Source: Caulobacter endophyticus
Lineage (GTDB): Bacteria > Pseudomonadota > Alphaproteobacteria > Caulobacterales > Caulobacteraceae
DNA length: 64,000 nt
NCBI RefSeq assembly: GCF_003116815.1
Contig: NZ_QDKQ01000011.1
Coordinates: 1 to 64,000, forward strand
Reading direction: 5' to 3'
Part shown: positions 10,991 to 19,242 of the stretch, piece by piece
Layout: every line of letters starts with the position of its first letter
Numbering within the stretch: position 1 is the first letter of the stretch
Made by a program: the position numbers and the translations under genes
The notes under the pieces: model-generated
The model's database searches: none
The model's input: only the letters and a program-made list of their open reading frames with translations
Told to the model about the DNA's origin: nothing

Positions 10991-11022
10991 AGTAGGGAGC
11001 TGTCGCGGAGCGACTGAGGGGG

Positions 11023-11991
11023 TTACCCCGCCACCACCCCGTTCATCGTCCGCGCGTACAGCGCCAGCAGCCTGTCCGCATCGACCTTGATCGCCGCGCT
11101 GTGGATCGGCTGGTCGTCCCAGGCGGACGGGCCGAAGAGCTCGCCTTCGACCTTCTGCAGGGTCTGGCCCAGGGCGATGCCCTCGGTGACCACGCGGACC
11201 GAGCCGCGGCGCACTTCGAACAGGCTCTCGTCGATGACATAGGCCACGGCGGCGGCGTCGTGGACGCAGCAGCCGACGATGCCGTCGCGGCCGCCGTAGA
11301 AGGCCGCATAGGGCTTGGAAATGGCGTTGAGGAACTGGCCGGCCGGACCGGCTGAGGCTTCCAGGGCCTCCATGAAGTCCGGCGTCATGATCACCTGGGT
11401 GGTGACGTCCAGGCCGATGACCGTGACGTGCCAGGGCGCGGTGAAGACGCGGTCGGCGGCTTCCGGATCGTTCCAGATGTTGGCTTCGGCGACGGGCGTG
11501 ACGTTGCCCGGCTTGCCGGCGACGGCGAAGGCGCCGCCCATGATCACCACGCCCTTGAGCAGGGTCGCCACTTCCGGATCGGCTTGCAGCGCCAGGGCCA
11601 GGTTGGTCAGCGGGCCGACGGCGACCAGGGTGATCTCGCCGGGATTGGCGCGGGCGATGTCGATGATCGCCTGGTAGGCGGGCTTGGCCTCCGGCTCGGC
11701 GGCGACCAGGCCGGTCAGTTCGACGTCGCCCAGACCGTTCTCGCCATGCACGAAGGTGGGCGAGGGATTGCGCGGGCGGGTGAGCGGCTTGTCCGTGCCC
11801 TTGAAGATCGGCGCCGTGAGGCCGAAGCGGTCCTTGAGGTAGAGGGCGTTGCGGGTGGTGGTGTCGATGTCGGCGTTGCCGAACACGGTCGTCACGGCCA
11901 CCAGGTCGAGCGCCGGGCTGGCCTCGATGAACAGCAGGGCCATGGCGTCGTCGATGCCGGGATCGGTGTCGAAGATGATCTTGGTCGTCAT
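11023..11991 (-). CDS. nucleoside hydrolase (IunH/Rih family)
   Basis: The 322-residue protein cleaves the N-glycosidic bond of ribonucleosides to give base and ribose. Residues 8-16 are DTDPGIDDA, the calcium-binding aspartate cluster that defines the family. VAVGPLTNLALAL and the later NIWNDPEAA segment are also typical. Purine or pyrimidine preference cannot be read from the sequence, but the neighbouring purine genes favour a role in supplying hypoxanthine and guanine. I chose the ATG at 11991 because the family N-terminus starts there; a longer frame adds 25 atypical residues. It is on the opposite strand from guaD, with the TonB receptor upstream on the same strand behind a terminator. 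Confidence 0.92.
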   Translation of the reverse strand: MTTKIIFDTDPGIDDAMALLFIEASPALDLVAVTTVFGNADIDTTTRNALYLKDRFGLTAPIFKGTDKPLTRPRNPSPTFVHGENGLGDVELTGLVAAEPEAKPAYQAIIDIARANPGEITLVAVGPLTNLALALQADPEVATLLKGVVIMGGAFAVAGKPGNVTPVAEANIWNDPEAADRVFTAPWHVTVIGLDVTTQVIMTPDFMEALEASAGPAGQFLNAISKPYAAFYGGRDGIVGCCVHDAAAVAYVIDESLFEVRRGSVRVVTEGIALGQTLQKVEGELFGPSAWDDQPIHSAAIKVDADRLLALYARTMNGVVAG

Positions 11992-12077
11992 CGGTCTTCT
12001 TGTCTGCGAGCCCGGCGGGAGGCCGGGAAAGCCGATGACCTTAGCCTTCCAGGGCGGCGCGAGCATGTCAAAACGAC

Positions 12078-12111
12078 AACGGCCCGGGCGTTTTTCAACG
12101 CCCGGGCCGCC
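12078..12111 (-). terminator. intrinsic terminator between TonB receptor and nucleoside hydrolase
   Basis: A perfect 13-bp stem (12080-12092 with 12097-12109) with a 4-base loop. On the minus strand it is followed by TTGTCGTTTT. It ends the receptor transcript 25 bases after its stop codon. Confidence 0.8.
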
Positions 12112-12134
12112 GTTTGCTTCAGCTTTGTCGTCGC

Positions 12135-14315
12135 TTAGCGGCGGGCGCTCAGCGAGATGCCGACCACGCGCGGCTCGTTGACGAAGCCGGTCAGGTTGTT
12201 GAAGTCGATGCCGCCGCGCAGGTTCACCTCGTTGGTGATGTTGCGGGCGAACACGGCCACTTCATACGCGCCGTCGGTGCGGGCGTAGCCCAGCTTCAGG
12301 CCGCCTTCGAAGGTGTCCTTGCTGTTGAACTCCTTGCTCTCGTAGAGGAAGAGGTTCGTGTAGCCCTGACGGAACCAGTCGGTCTCGGCGAAGAGTTCGC
12401 CGTTCGCGCCGACCGGCACGTTGTAGCGGGCGCCGAAGTTCAGGATGTATTCCGGCGCGTTCGGGAACGGGTTGCCGTTGACCAGGGCCTGGCCGGCGGT
12501 GTTGAGCGGATCGGTCACGGTGCACTGGGCGCAGACGGCCACGGCAAGGCCCGAGTCCTTGATCTTGGTGTGGCTGTAGCTGTAGCCGGCGGTGACCAGC
12601 AGGTTCGAGGTGACCTTCCACTCGCCGTCCAGTTCGACGCCGTAGGCCTCGCCCTTCTTGGCGTTGATCAGGCGGTTGGAGTTGGCGCCGCCGCCGACCG
12701 CGCTGAACTGCGGGTCGTCGATGGTGTAGGTGAACACCGCGCCGTTCAGGCGGAGGCGACGTTCAAAGAGCTCGCTTTTGACGCCGGCTTCCCACGACAG
12801 GATGGTTTCCGACTGGGCGACCGAGGCCGGGCTGCCGAAGGCGATGTCGCGGCCCTGGATCGACGGACCGCGGAAGCCGCGGGCCACCTTGCCGTAGACG
12901 CTGACGTCGTCGCTGACGGCGTAGAAGGCCGACAGGTCCCAGCTGGCCTGGCTGTCGGAGACCGACACCGGGGCCGAGGCGCCGAACGGCGAGGACAGGA
13001 CTTCCATGTCCTTGTCGTCGTCGGTCCAGCGGACGCCGGCGGTGACCTTCAGGGCGTCGGTGACCTGGTAGGAGCCCTGACCGAACACGGCCCACGAGGT
13101 GTTCTTGTGCTCCAGGGTCGAGGGGGCGACGAAGAACGGGTTGGTCGAGACGGTGAAGGCCGACTTGAAGTAGTAGGCGCCGACCTGCCAGGCCAGCTTG
13201 CCGTCGGTGTCGCTGGCCAGGCGGATTTCCTGGGTGACCTGGTCGAGGTCGCCGATGGAGTCCTGGGTGTCGGAGTCGAACGGGATGAAGCCCGGGCCGA
13301 CGCCGGCCACGCCGCCGTCGATGTCGCCGCGGCTGCGGCCCTTGGCGGTCTCGTAGGCGCTGATCGAGGTCAGCTTCACGCCGCCGAAGTCGTGGTCGAT
13401 CTTCAGCGAGACGCCGGTCGAGTCATACGCCTGCGGGTTGTTGTCGCCGCCGTTGTAGCTGACCTTGTCGCGGTCGAAGTTCGAATTGATCTTGTTGCTG
13501 CCGGCCGTGAGGATGTTGGCGCGGAAGACCGCCGCGGTGCCGTCCAGCGAACGGGTGTGGGCGATGGCCAGGATCGAGGTGTCCTCGGTCGGGGTGGCCA
13601 GGATTTGCAGGCGGGCGGCCTTTTCGTTGTAGCCGCCCAGGGCGTTCTTCACGCCGGTGAAGCTGTTGTCGATGTAGTCGTCGCGGTGCTGGTACAGGGC
13701 CGAGGCGCGGACGGCCAGCTTGCCCGGGACGATGGCGCCGCCGACGCCGCCTTCGAAGGTGGCCGAGCCGTACGAGCCGTAGGTGGCCGTGCCGTTGGCG
13801 CGGAAGTCTTCGCTCGGCTTGACCGTGTCGAACTTGACGATGCCGGCGGTGGTGTTGCGGCCGAACAGCGTGCCTTGCGGGCCGCGCAGGACTTCGACCT
13901 GCTCGACGTCATAGACGGGCGAGCTCTTGAGCACGACGTTCTCGAGGACGACGTCGTCCATGATCACCGACACCGGCTGCGAGGCGGCCAGGTCGAAGTC
14001 GGCGTTGCCGAGGCCCCGGATGTAGAAGCGCGGGGCGGCGCGGCCGTTGGAGCTTTCGATGTAGAGGCCGGGGACGCGGCTCGACAGGGCCAGGACGTCT
14101 TCGCCCGCGGCGAAGATCGAGGCCAGCTTCTCGCCCGAGACGGCGGCGACGGAGACCGGCACGTCCTGGATGTTTTCCGAGCGCTTCTGGGCGGTGACGA
14201 TCACGTCGTCGAGGGCGACGGCTGCGTCCTGGGCGAAGGCCGGGGCCGCGACGGCGGCGGCCAGCAGGAGTGCGCCGAACGCGGCGCCCGAGCGCAGCTT
14301 GGCTTGATTGGTCAT
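12135..14315 (-). CDS. TonB-dependent outer-membrane receptor, probable purine or ureide uptake
   Basis: The 726-residue protein has a signal peptide ([16 protein letters not shown]), then the TonB-box-like LDDVIVTAQKRSENIQDVPVSV, a plug domain to about residue 165 with VEVLRGPQGTLFGRNTTAG, and a beta-barrel. The plug motifs are those of the Caulobacter/sphingomonad receptors that import many substrates. The start at 14315 is supported by GAAGGGGATTT upstream; a longer frame adds 18 residues with no signal peptide. Placement inside the purine island and behind operator-like site 2 suggests a purine, nucleoside or ureide substrate, but that is inference. The chain ends SARR, whereas most outer-membrane barrels end in an aromatic residue. 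Confidence 0.9.
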   Translation of the reverse strand: MTNQAKLRSGAAFGALLLAAAVAAPAFAQDAAVALDDVIVTAQKRSENIQDVPVSVAAVSGEKLASIFAAGEDVLALSSRVPGLYIESSNGRAAPRFYIRGLGNADFDLAASQPVSVIMDDVVLENVVLKSSPVYDVEQVEVLRGPQGTLFGRNTTAGIVKFDTVKPSEDFRANGTATYGSYGSATFEGGVGGAIVPGKLAVRASALYQHRDDYIDNSFTGVKNALGGYNEKAARLQILATPTEDTSILAIAHTRSLDGTAAVFRANILTAGSNKINSNFDRDKVSYNGGDNNPQAYDSTGVSLKIDHDFGGVKLTSISAYETAKGRSRGDIDGGVAGVGPGFIPFDSDTQDSIGDLDQVTQEIRLASDTDGKLAWQVGAYYFKSAFTVSTNPFFVAPSTLEHKNTSWAVFGQGSYQVTDALKVTAGVRWTDDDKDMEVLSSPFGASAPVSVSDSQASWDLSAFYAVSDDVSVYGKVARGFRGPSIQGRDIAFGSPASVAQSETILSWEAGVKSELFERRLRLNGAVFTYTIDDPQFSAVGGGANSNRLINAKKGEAYGVELDGEWKVTSNLLVTAGYSYSHTKIKDSGLAVAVCAQCTVTDPLNTAGQALVNGNPFPNAPEYILNFGARYNVPVGANGELFAETDWFRQGYTNLFLYESKEFNSKDTFEGGLKLGYARTDGAYEVAVFARNITNEVNLRGGIDFNNLTGFVNEPRVVGISLSARR

Positions 14316-14485
14316 GTCGAAATCCCCTTCGAACACCGGTGGAGGAGCCGGTTGCGGGGTGCAATGCACAATGGCGTCGCTGAAATCAAAAGGCTTGATG
14401 ACGACTCAGTATCGACTCCGTGAAGTTTGTTCTGGGGCTGTCACTATTTGACCACGCTGCGACAACGGCGCCCAAAACTAGATCA

Positions 14486-14503
14486 TAAGTCAGCACATAC
14501 TTA
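14486..14503. promoter_or_regulatory. operator-like inverted repeat, site 2 of 3 (TonB receptor)
   Basis: TAAGT-N8-ACTTA, with the same core and spacing as the site at 4037. The palindrome extends imperfectly outwards (ATAAGT on the left, ACTTACTTAT on the right). It lies in the 218-base gap before the receptor gene, 171-188 bases upstream of its start and beyond the 3' end of the hpxZ-like gene. Confidence 0.6.
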
Positions 14504-14533
14504 CTTATTGTCCTTGGGCGGAGCGTCTATCGC

Positions 14534-14935
14534 CTATGGAGCAAGGCGTTGGTCGGCGCCGCCCTGAAGCAGCGAAACGTGCGCGGACACGATTTTCCAG
14601 CCGCTTTCGGTGCGCAGCCAGGTCTGGCTCTGGCGGCCGGGCTGTTTTGCCCCGGTTCTGAGGAATTCGACGTTGGCGATCGCGAAATCACGCCCAAAGG
14701 TGGTGATTTCGGTCCGCAGGCGCTCGCGCAGCGGCGAGCCGCCGGTCCGGCCGATTCGAAAGGCGGCGATCTCGGAAAAGCCGTAGAGGTTCTCGGCCAC
14801 GCCGTAGCGCACGGTCTCGGGAGCGTCCCGGAAGAAGCCGTCCAGCGCCTCGACGTCGTTGGTCATCAGGGCCGTCTCGTAGGCGTCGACGGCGGCGGTC
14901 ACCTGCGCCAGCACCTCGGCGTCGTTGACGATCAT
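14534..14935 (-). CDS. HpxZ/AtzH-like protein (DUF3225)
   Basis: The 133-residue small alpha+beta protein has the nuclear transport factor 2-like fold of the AtzH/HpxZ family. It shows ETALMTNDVEALDGFF, ETVRYGVAENLYGFSEI, FRIGRTGG and QSQTWLR. HpxZ is needed for oxalurate use in Klebsiella. AtzH in Pseudomonas ADP acts on 1,3-dicarboxyurea in cyanurate breakdown. The ATG overlaps the stop of the amidase gene as ATGA, so the two are translated together. It is the last gene of a three-gene operon. Confidence 0.85.
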   Translation of the reverse strand: MIVNDAEVLAQVTAAVDAYETALMTNDVEALDGFFRDAPETVRYGVAENLYGFSEIAAFRIGRTGGSPLRERLRTEITTFGRDFAIANVEFLRTGAKQPGRQSQTWLRTESGWKIVSAHVSLLQGGADQRLAP

Positions 14936-16320
14936 CCTTTGAACTCCGGTGGACGATGGGCGGCGATCACCCCGGCGCGCTCCAGGCGCAGGGCCGCGGC
15001 GAAGGCCAGGTCTTCGCGCCAGGCCGGCGCGATCAGTTGCACGCCGACCGGCGGCCTGCCGGGGCGGTTCACCGGCGCGGCCACGACCGGCAGGCCGATG
15101 TAGCTGATCGGCTGGGTGTAGGCGCCCAGGGTCTTGCGCACCGAAACCTGCGCGCCGGCCAGCTCCATGGTCGCCTGGCCGATCGGCGGGGCCGGGCAGG
15201 GGGCGACGGGGGCTAGCAGCAGGTCGAAGTCCGCGAACAGCTTGCGGGCCGCGTCGCGGAACACGGGACGATAGCGGCGGGCGGCGTCGGCGACCTCTTC
15301 CGGCAGCAGGGCGCCGGCCAGCAGGCGGTCGCGCACCGCCGGGTCGTAGTCGAGAGCGCGGGCGGCCAGATCCTCGAAGTGCAGATGGCCGCCTTTGGAG
15401 GCCGACATCGCGAAAGCGGCGGCGCGGGCGGCCTGGGCGCCGGGCAGCTCGACGTCGCGGCGGGCCTGCAGGGCGTCGGCGACGATCTCCAGCGCCTCGA
15501 CCACCTCGGGGAAGGCGCCCTGCTGGAACCAGCCGCCCAGAACGCCGACGCGCAGGGGCCGTTCGGCCAGGGCGTCCAGCCGCCCCGACAGCGGGTCGGC
15601 CACCGGCGGCGCGAGGTCGTCGCACGGGTCCGGGCCCTGTAGCGCGTCATAGGCCAGGGCGAGGTCGGCGGCCGTGCGCGTGAACGGGCCGATGTGGTCC
15701 AGGCTATGGACGAAAGGGAAGGTTCCGGCCCGCGACAGCCGGCCCAGCGTCGGCTTCATCCCGAACACGCCGCACAGGCTGGCGGGAATGCGGATCGAGC
15801 CGTTGGTGTCCGAGCCCAGGGTCAGGGGCATGATGCCACCCGAGACCGCCGCGGCCGAACCACCCGACGAGCCGCCGGCGATGCGCGCTGGATCGTGCGG
15901 ATTGCGGGTGGGGCCGTCGTGAGCGTTCTCGGTGACGAAGCCGTAGGCGAACTCGTCCATGTTCAGCGCCCCGACCAGCACCGCGCCAGCGGCCTTCAGC
16001 CTGGCGACGGCGGTGGCGTCGGTGGCGGCGGGGGGCGCGTCGCGGCGGATCTTGCTGCCGGCCAGGGTGACATGGCCGGCTACGTCGAACAGGTTCTTGA
16101 CCGCGAAGGGCACGCCGGCCAGCGGCCCAAGATCGACCCCGGCCGCGAAGGCGGCGTCGACGGCGTCTGCCTGCCTCAGCGCCTCGGCCTCGAACACGGC
16201 GGTGAAGGCGTTGAACGGCTCGGCCCGGGCGGCGGCCAGCGTGCGCTGGGTGATCTCGCGGGCGGTGGTGCGACCCTCGCGCAGCGCGCGGCCAAGGCCC
16301 TGGACGGTGTCGAAGCTCAT
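14932..16320 (-). CDS. AtzE/HpxY-like amidase
   Basis: The 462-residue amidase-signature enzyme has the Ser-cisSer-Lys triad at Lys75 (PFAVKN), Ser151 (GGSSGGSAAAV) and Ser175 (GSDTNGSIRIP), spaced as in the family. The closest families I recognise are AtzE (1-carboxybiuret hydrolase) and HpxY (oxalurate catabolism), because it is flanked by their small partners, an AtzG/HpxX-like and an AtzH/HpxZ-like protein. Next to xanthine dehydrogenase a late ureide substrate is likely, but the exact one cannot be read. ATGA overlaps link it to both neighbours. Confidence 0.88.
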   Translation of the reverse strand: MSFDTVQGLGRALREGRTTAREITQRTLAAARAEPFNAFTAVFEAEALRQADAVDAAFAAGVDLGPLAGVPFAVKNLFDVAGHVTLAGSKIRRDAPPAATDATAVARLKAAGAVLVGALNMDEFAYGFVTENAHDGPTRNPHDPARIAGGSSGGSAAAVSGGIMPLTLGSDTNGSIRIPASLCGVFGMKPTLGRLSRAGTFPFVHSLDHIGPFTRTAADLALAYDALQGPDPCDDLAPPVADPLSGRLDALAERPLRVGVLGGWFQQGAFPEVVEALEIVADALQARRDVELPGAQAARAAAFAMSASKGGHLHFEDLAARALDYDPAVRDRLLAGALLPEEVADAARRYRPVFRDAARKLFADFDLLLAPVAPCPAPPIGQATMELAGAQVSVRKTLGAYTQPISYIGLPVVAAPVNRPGRPPVGVQLIAPAWREDLAFAAALRLERAGVIAAHRPPEFKG

Positions 16321-16526
16321 GGCTCGAACGCCTCGATCTGGGCGTCGGGATCCGTCAGGTCCGCGAACAGGGCGGTCTGGTCGCGCAGCAGGGCGAGGTT
16401 CTCGGCGACGCCGTCGCGGCAGCTTTCAGGAACGGGCAGGCCAAGCTCGGCGCTGCGGCGATCCAGATAGGCGGCGACCTTGGCGTCGGTGAGGTTTTGG
16501 AAGGCCGACAGATCGCCGCCCGACAT
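16317..16526 (-). CDS. HpxX/AtzG-like small subunit (DUF4089)
   Basis: The 69-residue acidic helical protein has YLDRRSAELGLPVPESCRDGVAENLALL. This fits the DUF4089/AtzG family, which binds and stabilises AtzE-type amidases in the way GatC supports GatA. It is the first gene of the operon and overlaps the amidase start by four bases. Operator-like site 3 is 20-37 bases upstream of its ATG, close enough to block or overlap the promoter. Confidence 0.85.
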   Translation of the reverse strand: MSGGDLSAFQNLTDAKVAAYLDRRSAELGLPVPESCRDGVAENLALLRDQTALFADLTDPDAQIEAFEP

Positions 16527-16545
16527 GGGAAGTCACTCACGCTAG

Positions 16546-16563
16546 GAAGTAATTGAATACTTC
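16546..16563. promoter_or_regulatory. operator-like inverted repeat, site 3 of 3 (hpxXYZ-like operon and formamidase)
   Basis: GAAGT-N8-ACTTC; the inner form AAGTA-N6-TACTT is perfect here. It has the same core and spacing as sites 1 and 2. It lies between the divergent hpxX-like gene and formamidase and could serve both. Confidence 0.6.
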
Positions 16564-16774
16564 ATAGCCAGCCGACGATAGCGCCGCCAGCGCGGGTTTT
16601 TCAAGCGCTTAAGCTAGGCCGATCGCCTGCTGTATGCGCGACCTTGGTGCAACCGGCGCCCAGGCGGCAGGCAGGTTTCGCAAAGCGCGGCGCGGGCGGA
16701 GGCCCGCGCTTCGTTCCAGCGGCGGCGCGGTCGGAGACTGGAGGCCGTTTCAAGCCTTCGGTCACCGCTTCGCC

Positions 16775-17722
16775 ATGCATCATCACCTCGCCTCCACCCC
16801 GCAAACCGTCCGCTTCGGCATCTTCGACGCGGCCTTCGATCCGGTGCTCACCGTCCAGCCGGGCGACAGCGTCACCTTCGACTGCGTCTCCGGCGGGCCC
16901 GAGGTGATGCCGAGCGCGGAGTCGTGGCTGACCATCCCGCCGGCCCTGCAGGCGATCCACGACGCCGGGCTGGATCGGATCGGGCCGCATATTCTCACCG
17001 GGCCGGTGGCCATCGCCGGGGCAGAACCCGGCGACACCCTGGAAGTGCGGATCGAGGCGGTGGAGCCCAACAACGACTGGGGCTACTGCGCGGTGCGGCC
17101 GCTGGCCGGCACGATCCCGGAAGACTTCCCCGACCGCTATGTCAGCCACATCGCCGTCGACAAGGCGCGCGGCGTCTGCAAGCCGGAGTGGGGGCCGCAA
17201 CTGCCTCTGCGTCCGTTCTTCGGCACCATGGGCGTGGCGCCGCCGGCGAAATACGGGCGCCTGTCCAGCCGCGAGCCGCGCGAGCACGGCGGCAACATGG
17301 ACAACAAGGAGCTGGGCGCGGGCGCGACCCTCTATCTGCCGGTCTGGGTTCCGGGCGCCAACTTCTCGGCCGGCGACGGCCACGGCCGCCAGGGCGACGG
17401 CGAGGTCTGCGTCAATGCGCTGGAGATGGGGCTGACCGGGACCTTCACCTTCATCCTGCACAAGGCTTCCGAGGTGGGCGTGGCGACCTGGCCGCGGGCC
17501 GAGACGCCCACCCACTACATCGTCATGGGCTTCAACGAGGACCTCGACCTGGCCATGAAGCAGGCCCTGCGCGGCATGATCGACTTCATCTGCGCCCGCT
17601 CGGCCCTGACCCGCGTGCAGGCCTACCAGTTCTGCTCGCTGGCCGTGGACTTCCGAGTGACCCAGACCGTCAACGGCGAGAAGGGCGTGCACGGCATGCT
17701 GGAGAAGGGCGTGCTGTTCTGA
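16775..17722 (+). CDS. acetamidase/formamidase family protein
   Basis: The 315-residue enzyme hydrolyses short amides to acid and ammonia. Recognisable segments are VQPGDSVTFDCVSGGPEVMP, HILTGPVAIAGAEPGDTLEV, the GNMDNKELGAGATLYLPV motif and AGDGHGRQGDGEVC. I placed the start at the ATG 16775 (MHHHLASTPQTVRF); the longer frame upstream has no family-like residues, though no clear ribosome binding site precedes either. The divergent hpxXYZ-like operon suggests it removes formamide or a similar amide released during purine ring breakdown. It converges with the next gene. Confidence 0.9.
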   Translation: MHHHLASTPQTVRFGIFDAAFDPVLTVQPGDSVTFDCVSGGPEVMPSAESWLTIPPALQAIHDAGLDRIGPHILTGPVAIAGAEPGDTLEVRIEAVEPNNDWGYCAVRPLAGTIPEDFPDRYVSHIAVDKARGVCKPEWGPQLPLRPFFGTMGVAPPAKYGRLSSREPREHGGNMDNKELGAGATLYLPVWVPGANFSAGDGHGRQGDGEVCVNALEMGLTGTFTFILHKASEVGVATWPRAETPTHYIVMGFNEDLDLAMKQALRGMIDFICARSALTRVQAYQFCSLAVDFRVTQTVNGEKGVHGMLEKGVLF

Positions 17723-17729
17723 GGCGGAC

Positions 17730-18551
17730 CTACTTGGTCTGGGCCTTGCGGACCTTGCCCTGCTCGACGATCCAGATGTCCTTGCCGCCGTTGGTCCCGA
17801 CGCCCAGCGGCAGCTTGTAGAGCCGGCTCAGGAACACGTGGGTCTCGACCGGCGTGGGCGAGACGATGTGGCTGGCGAAGGCCAGGGCCGGCTTGCCCTC
17901 GGCGGCCTTGGGCTTCTCGATCAGCAGGCACGAGGCCGACAGGGCGTCGACCTGTTTGACGGTCTTGCCGTCGGCGGCGACGAAGATCCGGTAGTGGCCG
18001 CCGACCGGGATGGCGCCGGCCGCCGGGGCGGGGGCCAGCAGCCAGACGATCCAGCCGTCGCCGTCGGGGTTCTTGACCATCGCGGTGTTGTAGCCAGCGC
18101 GGCAGGCGGCGGGTTGGGCGGCCGCCGCGGCTTGGCGCGCCGAGAAGGCCAGGCGTTCCTCGTCGGTCAGCTTGCGGTCGGCCGGTTCGGTGACCGGACC
18201 CGCGCCCTTGCCGTCGACCACGACATCGTAGCCGATCTCCAGGCCGCTGCCCGTGTCGCGCAGGAAGCGGACCTTGGCGGTCTTGCCGTCGTCCTGCACC
18301 AGCCAGCCCTTCAGGCCAGCGGCCCGCAGGTCGGACACCTTGGCGGTCAGGGCGTCGCTAGCCAGCCAGGCCGCGATGTCCTGCCGGTAGATGGCGGTCC
18401 CGAAAGCCTCCAGCTGCGGCAGTTCGTAGGCCTTGATCGGCGCGGTGGGCCTGGCGGGCGATTTGCTGACCGAGGCGGCCGGCTGGGCGTGCGCGACGCC
18501 GGAAAGCAGAAGGGCCAGGCTGACGGCCAGGGCCGGACGGAACGACGCCAC
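17730..18551 (-). CDS. secreted protein of unknown function
   Basis: The 273-residue protein has a clear signal peptide (ALAVSLALLLSGVAHAQ). I do not recognise the family. The mature part holds AYELPQLEAFGTAIYRQDIAAWLASDAL, KVRFLRDTGSGLEIGYDVVV, a Lys-Pro-rich stretch and ends DIWIVEQGKVRKAQTK. The start is a GTG at 18551 preceded by GGGGGAG at good spacing; the longer frame from 18668 would run through the tetR gene end. It converges with the formamidase gene seven bases away. Confidence 0.75.
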   Translation of the reverse strand: MASFRPALAVSLALLLSGVAHAQPAASVSKSPARPTAPIKAYELPQLEAFGTAIYRQDIAAWLASDALTAKVSDLRAAGLKGWLVQDDGKTAKVRFLRDTGSGLEIGYDVVVDGKGAGPVTEPADRKLTDEERLAFSARQAAAAAQPAACRAGYNTAMVKNPDGDGWIVWLLAPAPAAGAIPVGGHYRIFVAADGKTVKQVDALSASCLLIEKPKAAEGKPALAFASHIVSPTPVETHVFLSRLYKLPLGVGTNGGKDIWIVEQGKVRKAQTK

Positions 18552-18607
18552 GCAGATACTCCCCCAGGATAAAGCTCGACCCAAGGTAGCGTTTCGCGTG
18601 GCGACGT

Positions 18608-19162
18608 CTACAGGGAAGAGGCCTCGGGGTCCGTCAACGCCAGCAGATCGTCGAAGATCTCGCGCCACAGCGGATCGCCGATCTCGAAGCCGACCAGATG
18701 GCGGATGAAGAACAACCCCTCGGCCGCCAGGAAGGCGATCCGCAGCCGGCGCGCCTCGGGCGTCGCGGCCGACAGGTCGCCGACCCGGGCGGCGTACCAG
18801 TCGGCCATGGGGCCGACCTTCTCGCCAGCGCCAGCGGCGGCCGCCAGCAGGGTGGCGACCCGGCTGATGGTCTCGGTTTCCTCGTCGGCGGTCGAGCGCA
18901 GGTGCTCGGCGATGATCTCGCGCGGCGTCGGCGATGGGCCGACGGCCTTGTCGAAGCGCGCTCGCTCCTGCGCGGACCAGCGATCGAGCAGGGCGTTGAT
19001 CATGCCCTCCTTGGTGACGAAGGCCGACTGCACGCTGGCCTTGGGCGCGCTGGCCTCGGCCGCGACCGCGCCGAACGACAGGGCGGCCGCGCCGTTCCTG
19101 GTCACGACGGCCTCGGCCGCGTCGAGAAGGCGGTCGCGATCCATCGTGCGTGGCCTGGCCAT
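18608..19162 (-). CDS. TetR-family transcriptional repressor
   Basis: The 184-residue protein has an N-terminal TetR helix-turn-helix (RDRLLDAAEAVVTRNGAAALSFGAVAAEASAPKASVQSAF is the region, about residues 6-45) and a C-terminal ligand domain resembling TetR_C_7 (LRIAFLAAEGLFFIRHLVGF). I chose the ATG at 19162 because AAGGA lies eight bases upstream; a TTG at 19186 would add eight residues and run into the operator. It is divergent from an SMR exporter with a perfect palindrome between them, the standard arrangement for a drug-responsive repressor. Confidence 0.9.
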   Translation of the reverse strand: MARPRTMDRDRLLDAAEAVVTRNGAAALSFGAVAAEASAPKASVQSAFVTKEGMINALLDRWSAQERARFDKAVGPSPTPREIIAEHLRSTADEETETISRVATLLAAAAGAGEKVGPMADWYAARVGDLSAATPEARRLRIAFLAAEGLFFIRHLVGFEIGDPLWREIFDDLLALTDPEASSL

Positions 19163-19184
19163 CCGGCGGTTCCTTGAATTATTC

Positions 19185-19200
19185 AAATACGATCGTATTT
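19185..19200. promoter_or_regulatory. TetR operator palindrome
   Basis: AAATACGATCGTATTT, a perfect 16-base palindrome in the 80-base gap between the divergent tetR and SMR genes. It is 23 bases before the repressor start and 43 bases before the exporter start, so a repressor bound here could shut off both. Confidence 0.75.
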
Positions 19201-19242
19201 AAAGGCGCAGCCTCGATCAATGACGATCAAAGGAGACGCTTC

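Noticed and set aside
8425-11023. Repeats considered as a CRISPR array
   Set aside because: The copies are inverted pairs with no regular spacers, and no cas genes are nearby.
19201-19242. Guanidine riboswitch before the Gdx exporter
   Set aside because: Only 42 bases lie between the operator and the start codon, too short for any known guanidine riboswitch.
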